Assembly (NCBI GenBank): GCA_014799465.1
Contig: JAAVHZ010000058.1
Location: forward strand, 25,780 to 89,779
Source of the DNA: Lachnospiraceae bacterium
Lineage (GTDB): Bacteria; Bacillota; Clostridia; Lachnospirales; Lachnospiraceae
DNA length: 64,000 bases
Direction of reading: 5' to 3'
The notes below the pieces were generated by a model that did not search any database, was not told where the DNA came from, and saw nothing but the letters and a program-made list of their open reading frames with translations. Positions 9,515-18,500 of the stretch are shown here, in pieces (position 1 is the first letter of the stretch; each line of letters starts with the position of its first letter). The translations under genes and the position numbers were made by a program.

Positions 9515-10912
9515 ATGAAAAATGTAATTAAGGATATTAAAAATAGAAAAGACCTAAATAAAAATTTATTACTGTTTGCAGATTATCTTGGTTCATTGCA
9601 TTATAGATTTTCCAATATCTGTCTTTCAATGAATTATTATACTTTTCATCAGGTTATATGTGATGGAATGGATAATCAGGAATTATTAAAACTTACTCAT
9701 GATGTTAACAGAGTTATTGCTGACGGCATCTTAAGTGATGATATATCAGGTGATATGGTTGGATTAATCGAAGAAGTCAGGGCAAAAATTATCTCCACAA
9801 TGAAAGTTCTGACATCATACGCTGATATATTTTCAATATATGAATATGTCATAAACAGAGTGGAGTACAGATTTAGTGAAGAGGATTTTCCGAAACAGTA
9901 TACAGATGAAAATTTCACAAGAAAATTAATGAATTACATAGTTGCAGATGAGGATTCAGTAGTCATAAACAGCAGGATAAGCGAGGTTATAGCACAGCTT
10001 CCGATGCGGATGACTAAGAGCAAATTTTTTGAGCGTCTTAATGAAGGTATAGATGTATATAAGGATACAGATAAAAAAAGCCTTGATGATTTTTTATATA
10101 TGGTAAGGTCCGGTGCAATGCTTGAACTTCCAAATGAAAAGGATGATTTTTTTGAAGACCTCAAATCAATACATAATACATTAATGCATACAGACTATGA
10201 AAATATTACATCAGATGAATATAGAAGTCTTAATGACAAAATAAATTATGCTGCAGTGTTTATTGAAGATATGGTAAACTTATATATGATGCTTCAGCAG
10301 ATTGTAAATAATGTATATGCAATACTTATTACAAAATCATATGTAAAGGACTTCGGAGAAGAAGACTCTGTATGTAGAGCTATAATATTATCCATAAATA
10401 AAGGTTTTGAAGACAAAACCACACCTGATGAAGAACTCTTTATAGGTTTGGAAGGAAAGCAGGAGAAAATATATGAAGAATATATTTCATATGAGTATGT
10501 ATTGGATGATATAAAAGCAAGACTCTCAGATAGTATGGATAATGATGATTTGAAAAAGCAATATGATACTCTGTACAAGTCGGCGATACTGTTATCCGAA
10601 AGTTTATTTGTGGAATTTAATGGAAATACTATAGATGATTCTGAAATGAATAATGAATATTTTGAACAGAAAAAACGTGAATTTTTAGAAGAAGTGGAAG
10701 AGTTTTTTAAGTGTCATGGCAGAGTTGTTAACAGAGCAGTGATGTCGGCTATAATATCATCATTGCCGGTATTTTTCAATAATCTGGAAGAACTTCAGGA
10801 TTATATATTTAATTCTCTTGATTCATGCAGGCAGAAGGCTGAAAAGATGGCATGTATTGAGATACTTAATTCAGTTATTGAAGAAATTACGGATTACCGA
10901 AAGGAAGATTAA
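9515..10912 (+). CDS. Unknown protein, helical, 465 aa
   Basis: No family recognised. The protein is predicted cytosolic and mostly alpha-helical, rich in Asp, Glu and Lys, with no membrane segment or signal peptide and no obvious catalytic motif. A GAAAGG ribosome site lies about 12 bases before the ATG. It starts 36 bases after lysA and is followed after 6 bases by another unknown gene, so the two are almost certainly cotranscribed. Context (spore-related genes downstream) is only weakly informative. Confidence 0.6.
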   Translation: MKNVIKDIKNRKDLNKNLLLFADYLGSLHYRFSNICLSMNYYTFHQVICDGMDNQELLKLTHDVNRVIADGILSDDISGDMVGLIEEVRAKIISTMKVLTSYADIFSIYEYVINRVEYRFSEEDFPKQYTDENFTRKLMNYIVADEDSVVINSRISEVIAQLPMRMTKSKFFERLNEGIDVYKDTDKKSLDDFLYMVRSGAMLELPNEKDDFFEDLKSIHNTLMHTDYENITSDEYRSLNDKINYAAVFIEDMVNLYMMLQQIVNNVYAILITKSYVKDFGEEDSVCRAIILSINKGFEDKTTPDEELFIGLEGKQEKIYEEYISYEYVLDDIKARLSDSMDNDDLKKQYDTLYKSAILLSESLFVEFNGNTIDDSEMNNEYFEQKKREFLEEVEEFFKCHGRVVNRAVMSAIISSLPVFFNNLEELQDYIFNSLDSCRQKAEKMACIEILNSVIEEITDYRKED

Positions 10913-10918
10913 CCCTTT

Positions 10919-11239
10919 ATGGAATGGTATAAGGATTTATATGTTGGAGAACTGGCAGAAAAACGTAAATATAAAATAATAAACAAGATAGAAAAACATA
11001 AAACCCAGATAGGGATATATGTCCTTACACTACCATTTAATAATGAAAATGTATTGGATATTTATCCTTCATATATTCTTAATCAGAAATACTACAAAAA
11101 GGCAGATTTAAAGATAATGGGAATTGCCTGTGGTTATGACGAGGCACTTGAAGTTATGGAAAGAATCATTATGGACTGCTATCATATTACTAATCAATTC
11201 AAGATAACGAAGATGGCGTCAAAAGAAAGCTTTAGATAG
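10919..11239 (+). CDS. Conserved small protein of unknown function
   Basis: A 106-aa soluble protein, N-terminus MEWYKDLYVGELAEKRKYKI, with no recognised domain. It sits between the 465-aa gene (6-base gap) and the DUF2953 gene (8-base gap), so it belongs to the same operon. The alternating strand/helix look and the conserved-looking core DLKIMGIACGYDEALEVM suggest a compact folded domain. Function cannot be given. Confidence 0.6.
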   Translation: MEWYKDLYVGELAEKRKYKIINKIEKHKTQIGIYVLTLPFNNENVLDIYPSYILNQKYYKKADLKIMGIACGYDEALEVMERIIMDCYHITNQFKITKMASKESFR

Positions 11240-11247
11240 GAGAGGAC

Positions 11248-12213
11248 ATGCTACATATTATACTGTTAATTTTGAAAATAATAGGAATAATATTGTTATG
11301 CATACTTGGAATTATTCTGTTGATACTGTTATCTGTACTATTTATTCCAGTCAGGTATAAGATTGATTTCAGTATTTATGAATATGGCAGTATAAGATGC
11401 ATTGTATCATGGTTTTTACGTATCTTTTCAGTTAATTTTAATTATGAAAAAGGCGAGTTTGACAAATGTGTTAAAATTTTCGGAATCCGTACTAAACTTC
11501 TGTTTGGTAAAAATGAAGAAAATGATGATTTTGACTATAATAATTCAGAAGAAAAAGATATATTTGAAGAAATTAATGAATCATTTTCAGAAAAGAAACA
11601 TGATTATGAGGATAGGTATAGACATGAAAAAGATGATATAATAGAATTGTTTAAGGATGAAGAACAGGAAAGTTTTAATCATTTTCATGAAGAAGATATA
11701 AGAGATGAAAATAATGAGTACCAGAAAGAAGAGGATGCTTCATCAAATGTTAAGAAAAAATCCATATTTAATAAAATTTGGGATAAGCTGAAAAAAATCA
11801 GGTTCAAAATAAAGTCAATATATGGTAAAATTAAGAAAATATATAAAAAAGCAGCTTCCATAAAAGAATTTTTTGAACTTGAACAGACTAAAGAGGCAAT
11901 ATCTTTTTTAAAAAAACAGACAGGTACATTATTTAAATATATCAAACCTCGAAAGATAACAGGAAGGTTGAAATTTGGTACAGGCAGCCCCGCATCCACC
12001 GGAGAGATTCTGGGTATAATATACATTTTCTATAGGGGGGCAAATGAAAAGTTTATTATTGAGCCGGATTTTGATAACAAAGTACTTGAAGGTGAAATTC
12101 ATTTAAAGGGAAGAATAACAGTATTTAGCATGCTGATTATTGCTATAAAGTTATATCGTAATAAAAATCTTAAGAATGCTATTAAAAATGGCAAGAAGCT
12201 GAAGGAGGAATAG
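11248..12213 (+). CDS. ytfI: DUF2953 membrane protein (YtfI-like)
   Basis: A 321-aa protein with an N-terminal membrane segment (about residues 2-30, very rich in Ile and Leu), then VPVRYKIDFSIY-like beta-rich sequence, a long charged region (about 90-190, acidic then Lys-rich), and a C-terminal domain containing GRLKFGTGSPASTGEILG, the DUF2953 signature area. In Bacillus the DUF2953 gene ytfI stands directly before the sporulation gene ytfJ. The same pair occurs here with a 4-base gap, which supports a sporulation role in the mother cell or forespore membrane. The ribosome site is AGGAGAGG before the ATG. Confidence 0.75.
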   Translation: MLHIILLILKIIGIILLCILGIILLILLSVLFIPVRYKIDFSIYEYGSIRCIVSWFLRIFSVNFNYEKGEFDKCVKIFGIRTKLLFGKNEENDDFDYNNSEEKDIFEEINESFSEKKHDYEDRYRHEKDDIIELFKDEEQESFNHFHEEDIRDENNEYQKEEDASSNVKKKSIFNKIWDKLKKIRFKIKSIYGKIKKIYKKAASIKEFFELEQTKEAISFLKKQTGTLFKYIKPRKITGRLKFGTGSPASTGEILGIIYIFYRGANEKFIIEPDFDNKVLEGEIHLKGRITVFSMLIIAIKLYRNKNLKNAIKNGKKLKEE

Positions 12214-12217
12214 TGAA

Positions 12218-12601
12218 ATGGCAGATAATAATGCTAATAGTGTGAATAACACGGTAGAATCTATGTTTAAGGGAATGGAGAATTTTATTAATGCCAAGAC
12301 TGTAGTCGGTGACGCAATTAATCTTGGAGATACTATTATTTTACCATTAGTTGACGTGTCATTCGGAGTTGGTGCAGGTGCATCAAATGGCAGCAAGAAC
12401 AATAGTGGTGGGGGAATGGGAGGTAAAATGACTCCAAGTGCCGTACTTGTTATAAAAGACGGCATACCAAAGCTTGTAAATATAAAAGAACAGGACGGAC
12501 TTACAAAGATTCTTGACATGATTCCTGATTTTATTGATAGATTTACCGGAAAATCATCTGAAGAGGATGAAGATATAAACGAAGTAGAGATACCTGAATA
12601 A
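12218..12601 (+). CDS. ytfJ: Sporulation protein YtfJ / GerW family
   Basis: A 127-aa protein. The hallmarks of the family are the N-terminal VESMFKGMENFINAKTVVGD, the segment DTIILPLVDVSFGVGAG, a flexible Gly/Asn-rich loop, then KMTPSAVLVIKDG and a hydrophobic C-terminal helix. YtfJ/GerW is made in the forespore and is needed for normal germination in Bacillus. It follows ytfI by 4 bases. An AAGGAGGAA ribosome site overlaps the ytfI end. Confidence 0.85.
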   Translation: MADNNANSVNNTVESMFKGMENFINAKTVVGDAINLGDTIILPLVDVSFGVGAGASNGSKNNSGGGMGGKMTPSAVLVIKDGIPKLVNIKEQDGLTKILDMIPDFIDRFTGKSSEEDEDINEVEIPE

Positions 12602-12679
12602 TCTATATGGTATCAGCGTTGTAAATCCGCAAATTACGGCATATTATATATAAACCGCCCTAAGAGGAGGTATACTGAT

Positions 12680-12817
12680 ATGCGTAGAATTTGCGGATTT
12701 ATATTATTCTGGATATCTGTGGGCATGGCGATAGGTTTTTGGCTTGGTATAAGTTTTTGGTCAATAGTACTGCTTATAGGATTATTGATATTTGGGTTTA
12801 ATTTGTTTTGTGGATAG
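12680..12817 (+). CDS. Small membrane protein, 45 aa
   Basis: Begins MRRICGFILFWISVGM and contains two closely spaced hydrophobic segments (about 4-20 and 22-41), ending NLFCG. A strong AAGAGGAGG ribosome site lies 9 bases before the ATG. Small proteins of this look (MRR.CG..LF....G and a final NLFC) recur in Clostridia, to my recollection, without known function. A 13-base inverted repeat couples the leader (12623-12635) to codons 3-7 (12688-12700), so translation could be controlled by folding. A pair of hairpins follows the stop. Confidence 0.7.
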   Translation: MRRICGFILFWISVGMAIGFWLGISFWSIVLLIGLLIFGFNLFCG

Positions 12818-12904
12818 CGTGAGAAGAAAATCTAAGGCTGCAAAAAAACGCAGCCTAAGATTTTCTATGTCTCACGCGGAAGAATCGCCTTGGGGCGATT
12901 CTTC
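12818..12904 (+). terminator. Two tandem hairpins ending the ytfIJ region
   Basis: The first hairpin pairs GCGTGAGA (12818-12825) with TCTCACGC (12870-12877) and, inside it, a perfect 17-bp stem AGAAAATCTAAGGCTGC with its complement around an A-rich loop. The second pairs AGAATCGCC (12881-12889) with GGCGATTCT (12894-12902) and is followed by TTT. The second hairpin is the more conventional terminator. Confidence 0.7.
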
Positions 12905-13011
12905 TTTGGTAATTTTAGTTGTTGGTTGTGGGGGATGAATAAAGTATGTAATCAGAACAGGAATAGAGGTTTATTTTGTATTAAATTTATTAAAGAAACG
13001 GGTGTTAGGTA

Positions 13012-13695
13012 ATGGATAAAGTTATACATATAAAGAACATAAATAAGAATGAGGCTGCAAGATATCTGGGGTATAAAGATACTTTGCCGGATGTGGAAAT
13101 GACTAAAATTATTCTTACATGTGAAATGGAGCTTCTTAAAATAATAAGACCACAGTATGTATACAAAATATTTGATATTGCATTTGAAGAAGATGGAGTT
13201 CATTTGGTGGGTACGGCACTTGTATTAAAGGGCGATTCCATAAAAAATCATTTAAAAGGATGTACGAAGGCTGCAATCATGTGTACAACTCTTTCTTCTG
13301 ATGTGGATAAATTACTAAGGGCAAATGAAATCAGTAATATGGTTAATGCTATTGTAATTGACGCTTTGGCAAATGCTGCGATAGAGCAGGTATGTGATGA
13401 AGTAGAAAAGATTATTCAGGAGGCTGTGCCTGAATATTGCCATACATGGAGGTTTGGAGTGGGTTATGGAGATTTTCCTATTTCAACCCAGAAGATTTTT
13501 CTTGACACTCTTAATGCTTCTAAGCAGATAGGGGTATGTGCAACCGAAAGTTCTATACTTACACCAAGAAAATCTGTAACATGTGTACTTGGATTATCTA
13601 CTGAAAAGACGGATAAAGAAGGTAAAAGTTGTGAAAACTGCAATCTTAAAGATACATGCAGTTTCAGAAAAAGCGGAACAACATGCAGTAATTAA
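13012..13695 (+). CDS. Stand-alone B12-dependent methionine synthase activation-domain protein
   Basis: A 227-aa protein resembling the reactivation (AdoMet-binding) domain of MetH, which reductively methylates cob(II)alamin formed by side oxidation. Recognisable features are ARYLGYKD near the N-terminus, the central ALANAAIEQVCDEVE helix, and WRFGVGYGDFPISTQ, equivalent to the RxSPGYGDwPl motif of MetH. A Cys-rich tail (CENCNLKDTC...CSN) may bind a metal or Fe-S cluster. It precedes metH by 33 bases; MetH itself lacks this domain, so the two together make one functional enzyme. Confidence 0.88.
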   Translation: MDKVIHIKNINKNEAARYLGYKDTLPDVEMTKIILTCEMELLKIIRPQYVYKIFDIAFEEDGVHLVGTALVLKGDSIKNHLKGCTKAAIMCTTLSSDVDKLLRANEISNMVNAIVIDALANAAIEQVCDEVEKIIQEAVPEYCHTWRFGVGYGDFPISTQKIFLDTLNASKQIGVCATESSILTPRKSVTCVLGLSTEKTDKEGKSCENCNLKDTCSFRKSGTTCSN

Positions 13696-13728
13696 GGTAC
13701 TAAGTATTATGAAAGGTGTGACATTAAA

Positions 13729-16101
13729 ATGAAATTTAATCAATTATTAGCAACTAAAGAACATATAATACTTGATGGCGGAATGGGTACAATGTTGCAA
13801 AACAGCGGACTTGAGATAGGTGGAGTACCTGAACTTCTTAATATTACCAATCCTGAACTATTAATATCTATCCATAAAAAATATATTGATGCAGGAGCAG
13901 ATGTTATATATACCAATACATTTGGTGCAAACAGTTATAAAATGAAAGATACAGGTTATAGCGTAGAAGAACTTATATCGTCGGCAATAAAAAATGCCAG
14001 AAAAGCATCAGAAGGAACAGAAACTTTAGTTGCCCTTGATGTAGGACCTATAGGACAGCTTTTGGAGCCTACGGGGACACTGTCATTTGAGAAAGCTTAT
14101 GATATATTTAAACAAATAGTTACTGCCGGAAAATCTGCTGATGTGATTGTGTTTGAGACAATGACAGATTTGCTGGAGATAAAAGCAGCGGTATTAGCCG
14201 CAAAAGAAAATACCAATCTTCCGATTATGTGTACTATGACATTTGAAAAGAATATGCGTACATTTACCGGATGCGGAGTATCAAATATGGCACTTACTCT
14301 GGAAGGTCTTGGGGTAACAGCTATTGGAGTAAACTGTTCATTAGGACCTGATGAATTGCTGCCGGTTGTAAAAGAAATGGCACAATGGACAACCCTTCCA
14401 CTTATAGTTAAGCCAAATGCAGGACTTCCTGATCCTTTGACTAACGAATATAATATTTTGCCTGAAGAATTTTCAGGATATATGTGTGATATGGCTGATA
14501 TCGGGGTTAAAATATTTGGAGGATGCTGCGGAACTACACCTGATTATATAAGTTTATTATGCGAAAAGCTTGATGGCAGGAAATATGTACATAGGAATGT
14601 AACTGTTCCTACAGCCGTTTGTTCTGCTTCTGAAACTGTTTTAATAAATCAGCCAAGAATTATAGGTGAACGTATTAATCCTACAGGAAAGAAAAAGTTT
14701 AAGGAAGCACTTATAAACCATGATATTGATTATATATTAAATCAGGCAATAGAACAGACACATGCAGGTGCAGAAATTCTTGATGTAAATGTGGGTCTTC
14801 CTGAAATAGATGAAAAGTCTATGATGGTAGATGCGGTAAAAGCCATACAGGGAATTACTGATGCACCTCTACAGCTTGATTCTACAATTCCTGAAGTATT
14901 AGAAGCAGCACTTCGCATATACTGCGGCAAACCTATTGTGAATTCTGTTAATGGTGAGGATGAATCCTTAGATACAATACTTCCTCTTGTTAAAAAGTAT
15001 GGGGCTGCCGTAGTAGGACTGACTCTTGATAAAGACGGAATCCCTAAAAGTGCAGATAAACGTTTTGATTTAGCAGTAAAAATACTTAATAAGGCTATGG
15101 AGTATGGCATACCTAAGGAAAATGTATTTATAGACTGCCTTACACTCACCGCTTCGGCAGAGCAGGATGGAGTAATTGAAACATTAAATGCAGTAAAAAG
15201 AGTAAAGGATGAATTAGGGTTAAAAACGGTACTTGGCGTATCTAATATTTCGTTTGGACTGCCGAACAGAGAAAGAATCAATCATACTTTTCTGGCACTG
15301 GCTTTGGAAAATGGTCTTGACCTTCCAATTATTAATCCTAATATCAGTGCTATGTCAGGGACAGTCAGGGCATACAGACTGTTAAAATCCATTGACAAAA
15401 ATTCAAAGGAATATATAGAAGCATACAACAATGAACAGGGAAACAAAGAAAATTTTGTATCTGTCAATCAGGATAATAAAAATATTTCACTTGAGTACGC
15501 AATAGAAAATGGTCTTAAGAATGATGGAGCAAGAATTACAAAAGAGTTATTAGAGTCAAAGGAACCGATGGAAATAGTAAATAAAAGCCTTATTCCTGCA
15601 CTTGATAAAGCAGGTGACCAATTTGAAAAAGGCACAATATTCCTTCCACAGCTTATATTATCGGCAGAAGTGGCTCAGGCTGCATTTGGAGTAATAAAGG
15701 ATTTTATAAGTTCAAAATCTGATGAAAGTGTTAGTAAGGGGATAATAGTTATAGCTACTGTAAAGGGTGATATACATGATATTGGCAAAAATATAGTTAA
15801 GGTACTTTTGGAAAATTATGGTTATACTGTTATTGATTTGGGAAAAGATGTAGATTATCAGACAGTAGTAGATGCAGTTAAAAAATATGATGCAAAATTG
15901 GTGGGACTGTCAGCACTTATGACAACTACTCTTGTGTCAATGGAAAAGACTATTGAACTGATTCATAAGAATAATCTGGACTGTAAGATTATGGTAGGCG
16001 GAGCAGTACTTACGCCGGAATATGCAATGCAGATAGGGGCTGATTATTATTCGAAGGATGCGAAGGAGTCAGTGGATATAGCAAAGGAAATTTTTCAGTA
16101 A
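13729..16101 (+). CDS. metH: Cobalamin-dependent methionine synthase, lacking the activation domain
   Basis: Transfers the methyl group of 5-methyltetrahydrofolate to homocysteine through cobalamin. Domain order over 790 aa: homocysteine-binding barrel (about 1-290) with zinc Cys in GVNCS (about 202) and GGCCGT (about 266-267); pterin-binding barrel (about 310-565, starting IIGERINPTG); B12 cap helices (about 590-665); cobalamin-binding domain with DIHDIG (about 681-686) supplying the lower-axial His. It stops there, about 350 aa shorter than E. coli MetH; the missing reactivation domain is the preceding gene. The ribosome site is GAAAGG. No cobalamin or SAM riboswitch is seen upstream. Confidence 0.95.
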   Translation: MKFNQLLATKEHIILDGGMGTMLQNSGLEIGGVPELLNITNPELLISIHKKYIDAGADVIYTNTFGANSYKMKDTGYSVEELISSAIKNARKASEGTETLVALDVGPIGQLLEPTGTLSFEKAYDIFKQIVTAGKSADVIVFETMTDLLEIKAAVLAAKENTNLPIMCTMTFEKNMRTFTGCGVSNMALTLEGLGVTAIGVNCSLGPDELLPVVKEMAQWTTLPLIVKPNAGLPDPLTNEYNILPEEFSGYMCDMADIGVKIFGGCCGTTPDYISLLCEKLDGRKYVHRNVTVPTAVCSASETVLINQPRIIGERINPTGKKKFKEALINHDIDYILNQAIEQTHAGAEILDVNVGLPEIDEKSMMVDAVKAIQGITDAPLQLDSTIPEVLEAALRIYCGKPIVNSVNGEDESLDTILPLVKKYGAAVVGLTLDKDGIPKSADKRFDLAVKILNKAMEYGIPKENVFIDCLTLTASAEQDGVIETLNAVKRVKDELGLKTVLGVSNISFGLPNRERINHTFLALALENGLDLPIINPNISAMSGTVRAYRLLKSIDKNSKEYIEAYNNEQGNKENFVSVNQDNKNISLEYAIENGLKNDGARITKELLESKEPMEIVNKSLIPALDKAGDQFEKGTIFLPQLILSAEVAQAAFGVIKDFISSKSDESVSKGIIVIATVKGDIHDIGKNIVKVLLENYGYTVIDLGKDVDYQTVVDAVKKYDAKLVGLSALMTTTLVSMEKTIELIHKNNLDCKIMVGGAVLTPEYAMQIGADYYSKDAKESVDIAKEIFQ

Positions 16102-16157
16102 AACAGATTCGGTTATTTAAACAAATTTAAAAATCTTAACTTGGGAGGAAGAAAGAT

Positions 16158-16685
16158 ATGCAGTTGTTTCATAAGTGGACCGGATTAAGGCGTGAGTTGG
16201 CTGAATATATGACAGAGCATAGAATACCTGAAAATGATTTTAGATTTTTGGGTATTTATGAATGGCAGAATATTTATGACAAAGTGCTACAGCATTTTGT
16301 AGATGAGCAATATGCAAAAGATTGTGGACTGCATTGGTCAAATATTGAGAACGGATTTCGTAAAGACATTGACAAAATTTATAGTTTTGCGTACCAAAAT
16401 GAAGATTCCTATAAATGGCTGGAAAAATTGCCTGAAATTGTAAAATGTGATAAAGTGTATATTTTATTAGAAGATGATGACCACTGGCAGTATTCTAAAT
16501 ACTGGATAGCTGAGTGCAGTCCTGCAGTCATTAACCTTGTTATTAATGATACATATTCCGTAGGTGACTATTACATAACTGATAAAAAATTTAACTGGCT
16601 CATTACACAAAATCATCATGAAATGGTTTATATTATTGGCAAGGGTCTGGATTTAAAAACAATAGAAAATATTTGTACGCAGTAA
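16158..16685 (+). CDS. Unknown protein, 175 aa
   Basis: A soluble protein rich in Trp, Tyr and acidic residues; no signal peptide or membrane segment. The segment DKVYILLEDDDHWQYSKYWIAE resembles small SMI1/immunity-like or DUF6756-like cytosolic domains, but the assignment is not secure. AGGAGG lies upstream, at good distance from the ATG. It is 56 bases after metH and could be read from the same transcript; no functional link to methionine synthesis is apparent. Confidence 0.6.
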   Translation: MQLFHKWTGLRRELAEYMTEHRIPENDFRFLGIYEWQNIYDKVLQHFVDEQYAKDCGLHWSNIENGFRKDIDKIYSFAYQNEDSYKWLEKLPEIVKCDKVYILLEDDDHWQYSKYWIAECSPAVINLVINDTYSVGDYYITDKKFNWLITQNHHEMVYIIGKGLDLKTIENICTQ

Positions 16686-16792
16686 CTGCTAAAATATTGG
16701 TATAAATATAAAAGGTGATAATGAAATTTTAGGGGTTTGTTTTTTGATAGTGTTACAAACGCTGCTGTATTATCATTGTATGGGTTCAGTAA

Positions 16793-16860
16793 AAATACTT
16801 TTTGGGAAAAAACAAATTTATTAAATAAATTCCATTTTTTTCCCAAAAGTATTTTTTTTT
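16793..16860 (+). terminator. Long A/T-rich hairpin terminator
   Basis: AATACTTTTTGGGAAAAAA (16793-16811) pairs with TTTTTTCCCAAAAGTATT (16835-16852), and the loop itself contains the palindrome AATTTATTAAATAAATT. T9 follows on the + strand and an A run precedes it, so it can act in both directions. Confidence 0.7.
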
Positions 16861-16960
16861 ATGTTATAATTGATACAATAATAATTTGATGATATCGTAT
16901 TTAATAATAGGATTGGAGAATATCTGATGCTATTTGGGATTATAAAAGGGGTAGATATGT

Positions 16961-18205
16961 ATGGATAAGAGGTTTTGGAGAATTGCGGAATATGCTTATA
17001 AGACTGTTCCAATGTATATGAAACGTGATAAAAATTTTGAAGAGTTGCATGAATGGACAGATATACCTGTGCTTGAGAAGACAGAAATACTTAAAAATTC
17101 AGACAGCTTTTTTTCTACTGCATTTTTTTCAATGGACGGCAAAAATATTGTAAAAAGACATACATCCGGTACTACGGGAAGATGTCTTGAACTAAACTGG
17201 AGTATAGATGATTACAAAAAATCACTTATTCCGGTGTGGGTATATAGAAAAAAATATTATGATATAAAGCCATCTGATAAGATGTGTTATTTTTATACTA
17301 CTTCTAATCTGGGATATTTTGATGGTAAAGAGTATGAGGAAGAAGAAAGCGGAAATGTTAAGGGATTTAGCAAGAATAATCTTAATCATCAGAAAATGCT
17401 GGATATATATGCAAAAATAGTTAAATTTAACCCTGTATGGATGTTAATACAGCCAAGCATGGCAATGTTACTATGTGATGCATCGGAAAAAAGTAAAATG
17501 GGTATAAGTTCTTTAAAATACATAGAATTTACAGGTGAAATGCTCACAAATGAAGTCAGAAAGAGAACAGAGAAAGTATTTGGATGCAAAACAGCAAATC
17601 ATTATGGATGTAACGAGGTAAATACTATAGCTTTTGAGTGTCCATATGGAAATATGCATGTAATAAGTAATAATATTTATCCAGAGATTGTAGATATAGA
17701 AAATAAAGAACCTCTGACTACAGGTCAGGAAGGAGAACTGCTTATAACTTCATCTGTAAACAGAATCAATCCGTTTATCAGATATAGAATAGGAGATAAA
17801 GGAATAATTTATGAAAATAAAAAGTGTCAGTGTGGATGTGAAAGCAGGGTTGTAGAGTTGACAAGTGCAAGAGTACATGAGTGTATAGAGATGGAGGATG
17901 GTTCAAAGATTAATTCATATATATTTGTACATGTTATTGAAGTTATAAATAGAGATTATGATGGATGTATACAACAATTTCAGGTAGTGCAGTATGATTA
18001 TAATAAATTTAATGTCAAACTTGTAGTGGATGAAGAAGTATTTGATATAGGAATAACCAAACAGATGATAGAAGAAAAATTTGTGGCAAATGTATTTCAA
18101 AATGATTTAGAAAATGCTGTATATACGTTTGAGTTTTTTGAACAATTATTTCCGGAAGAGGAAAATGGTAAGTTAAATTGGTTTAAGAAAAAAATGAAAA
18201 TGTAG
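16961..18205 (+). CDS. Adenylate-forming ligase, phenylacetate-CoA-ligase/CapK-like
   Basis: A 414-aa ANL-superfamily enzyme that would activate a carboxylic acid as an acyl-adenylate. Motifs: phosphate loop RHTSGTTGRCLEL (about residues 66-78), FTGEMLTNEVR, the NHYGCNEVN motif equivalent to YGxTE, and RYRIGDKG with the ribose-binding Asp. The C-terminus GKLNWFKKK resembles CapK/PaaK relatives. The substrate cannot be read from the sequence. Start 16961 has AAAAGGGGTA upstream. A second ANL enzyme lies 2.2 kb downstream after two exported proteins, suggesting a small functional cluster. Confidence 0.75.
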   Translation: MDKRFWRIAEYAYKTVPMYMKRDKNFEELHEWTDIPVLEKTEILKNSDSFFSTAFFSMDGKNIVKRHTSGTTGRCLELNWSIDDYKKSLIPVWVYRKKYYDIKPSDKMCYFYTTSNLGYFDGKEYEEEESGNVKGFSKNNLNHQKMLDIYAKIVKFNPVWMLIQPSMAMLLCDASEKSKMGISSLKYIEFTGEMLTNEVRKRTEKVFGCKTANHYGCNEVNTIAFECPYGNMHVISNNIYPEIVDIENKEPLTTGQEGELLITSSVNRINPFIRYRIGDKGIIYENKKCQCGCESRVVELTSARVHECIEMEDGSKINSYIFVHVIEVINRDYDGCIQQFQVVQYDYNKFNVKLVVDEEVFDIGITKQMIEEKFVANVFQNDLENAVYTFEFFEQLFPEEENGKLNWFKKKMKM

Positions 18206-18500
18206 TGGTAACAGATTATGCAAATAAGTGTTTGAACAATTCACAATCAAAGCTTCAAAACCATATTATGTAGAGAACAGATTAACAAAAGAAATGTATT
18301 ATATTCAATTGCTGAAAATATAACCGGATTTTTACAGTTTATACCGGATTTATAAAATCAAGGGATAGATGTGAATGTGCAGTAACTGTTGAGATTAAAA
18401 AATATTAAATAATAAGGGGGATAAAAATAATGAGAGGTTATGGGTAAGACTGCATTAAACTGTCAATAATTTATTAAGAACATTTAAAGGAGGTTTTAGT
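18206..18500. other. Intergenic stretch with a possible gene remnant
   Basis: No intact gene is seen. A short open stretch at about 18312-18407 reads as a tail (ending CECAVTVEIKKY) but is closed upstream by a stop, so it may be the relic of a decayed gene. The right end holds the strong ribosome site AAAGGAGG of the next gene. Confidence 0.3.

Noticed and set aside
12905..13011. Cobalamin or SAM riboswitch before the methionine synthase genes
   Set aside because: The leader is only about 110 bases and no B12-box or SAM-type conserved core is seen.
14742..15281. A 179-codon minus-strand frame inside metH
   Set aside because: Antisense shadow of a conserved enzyme; no start signals.
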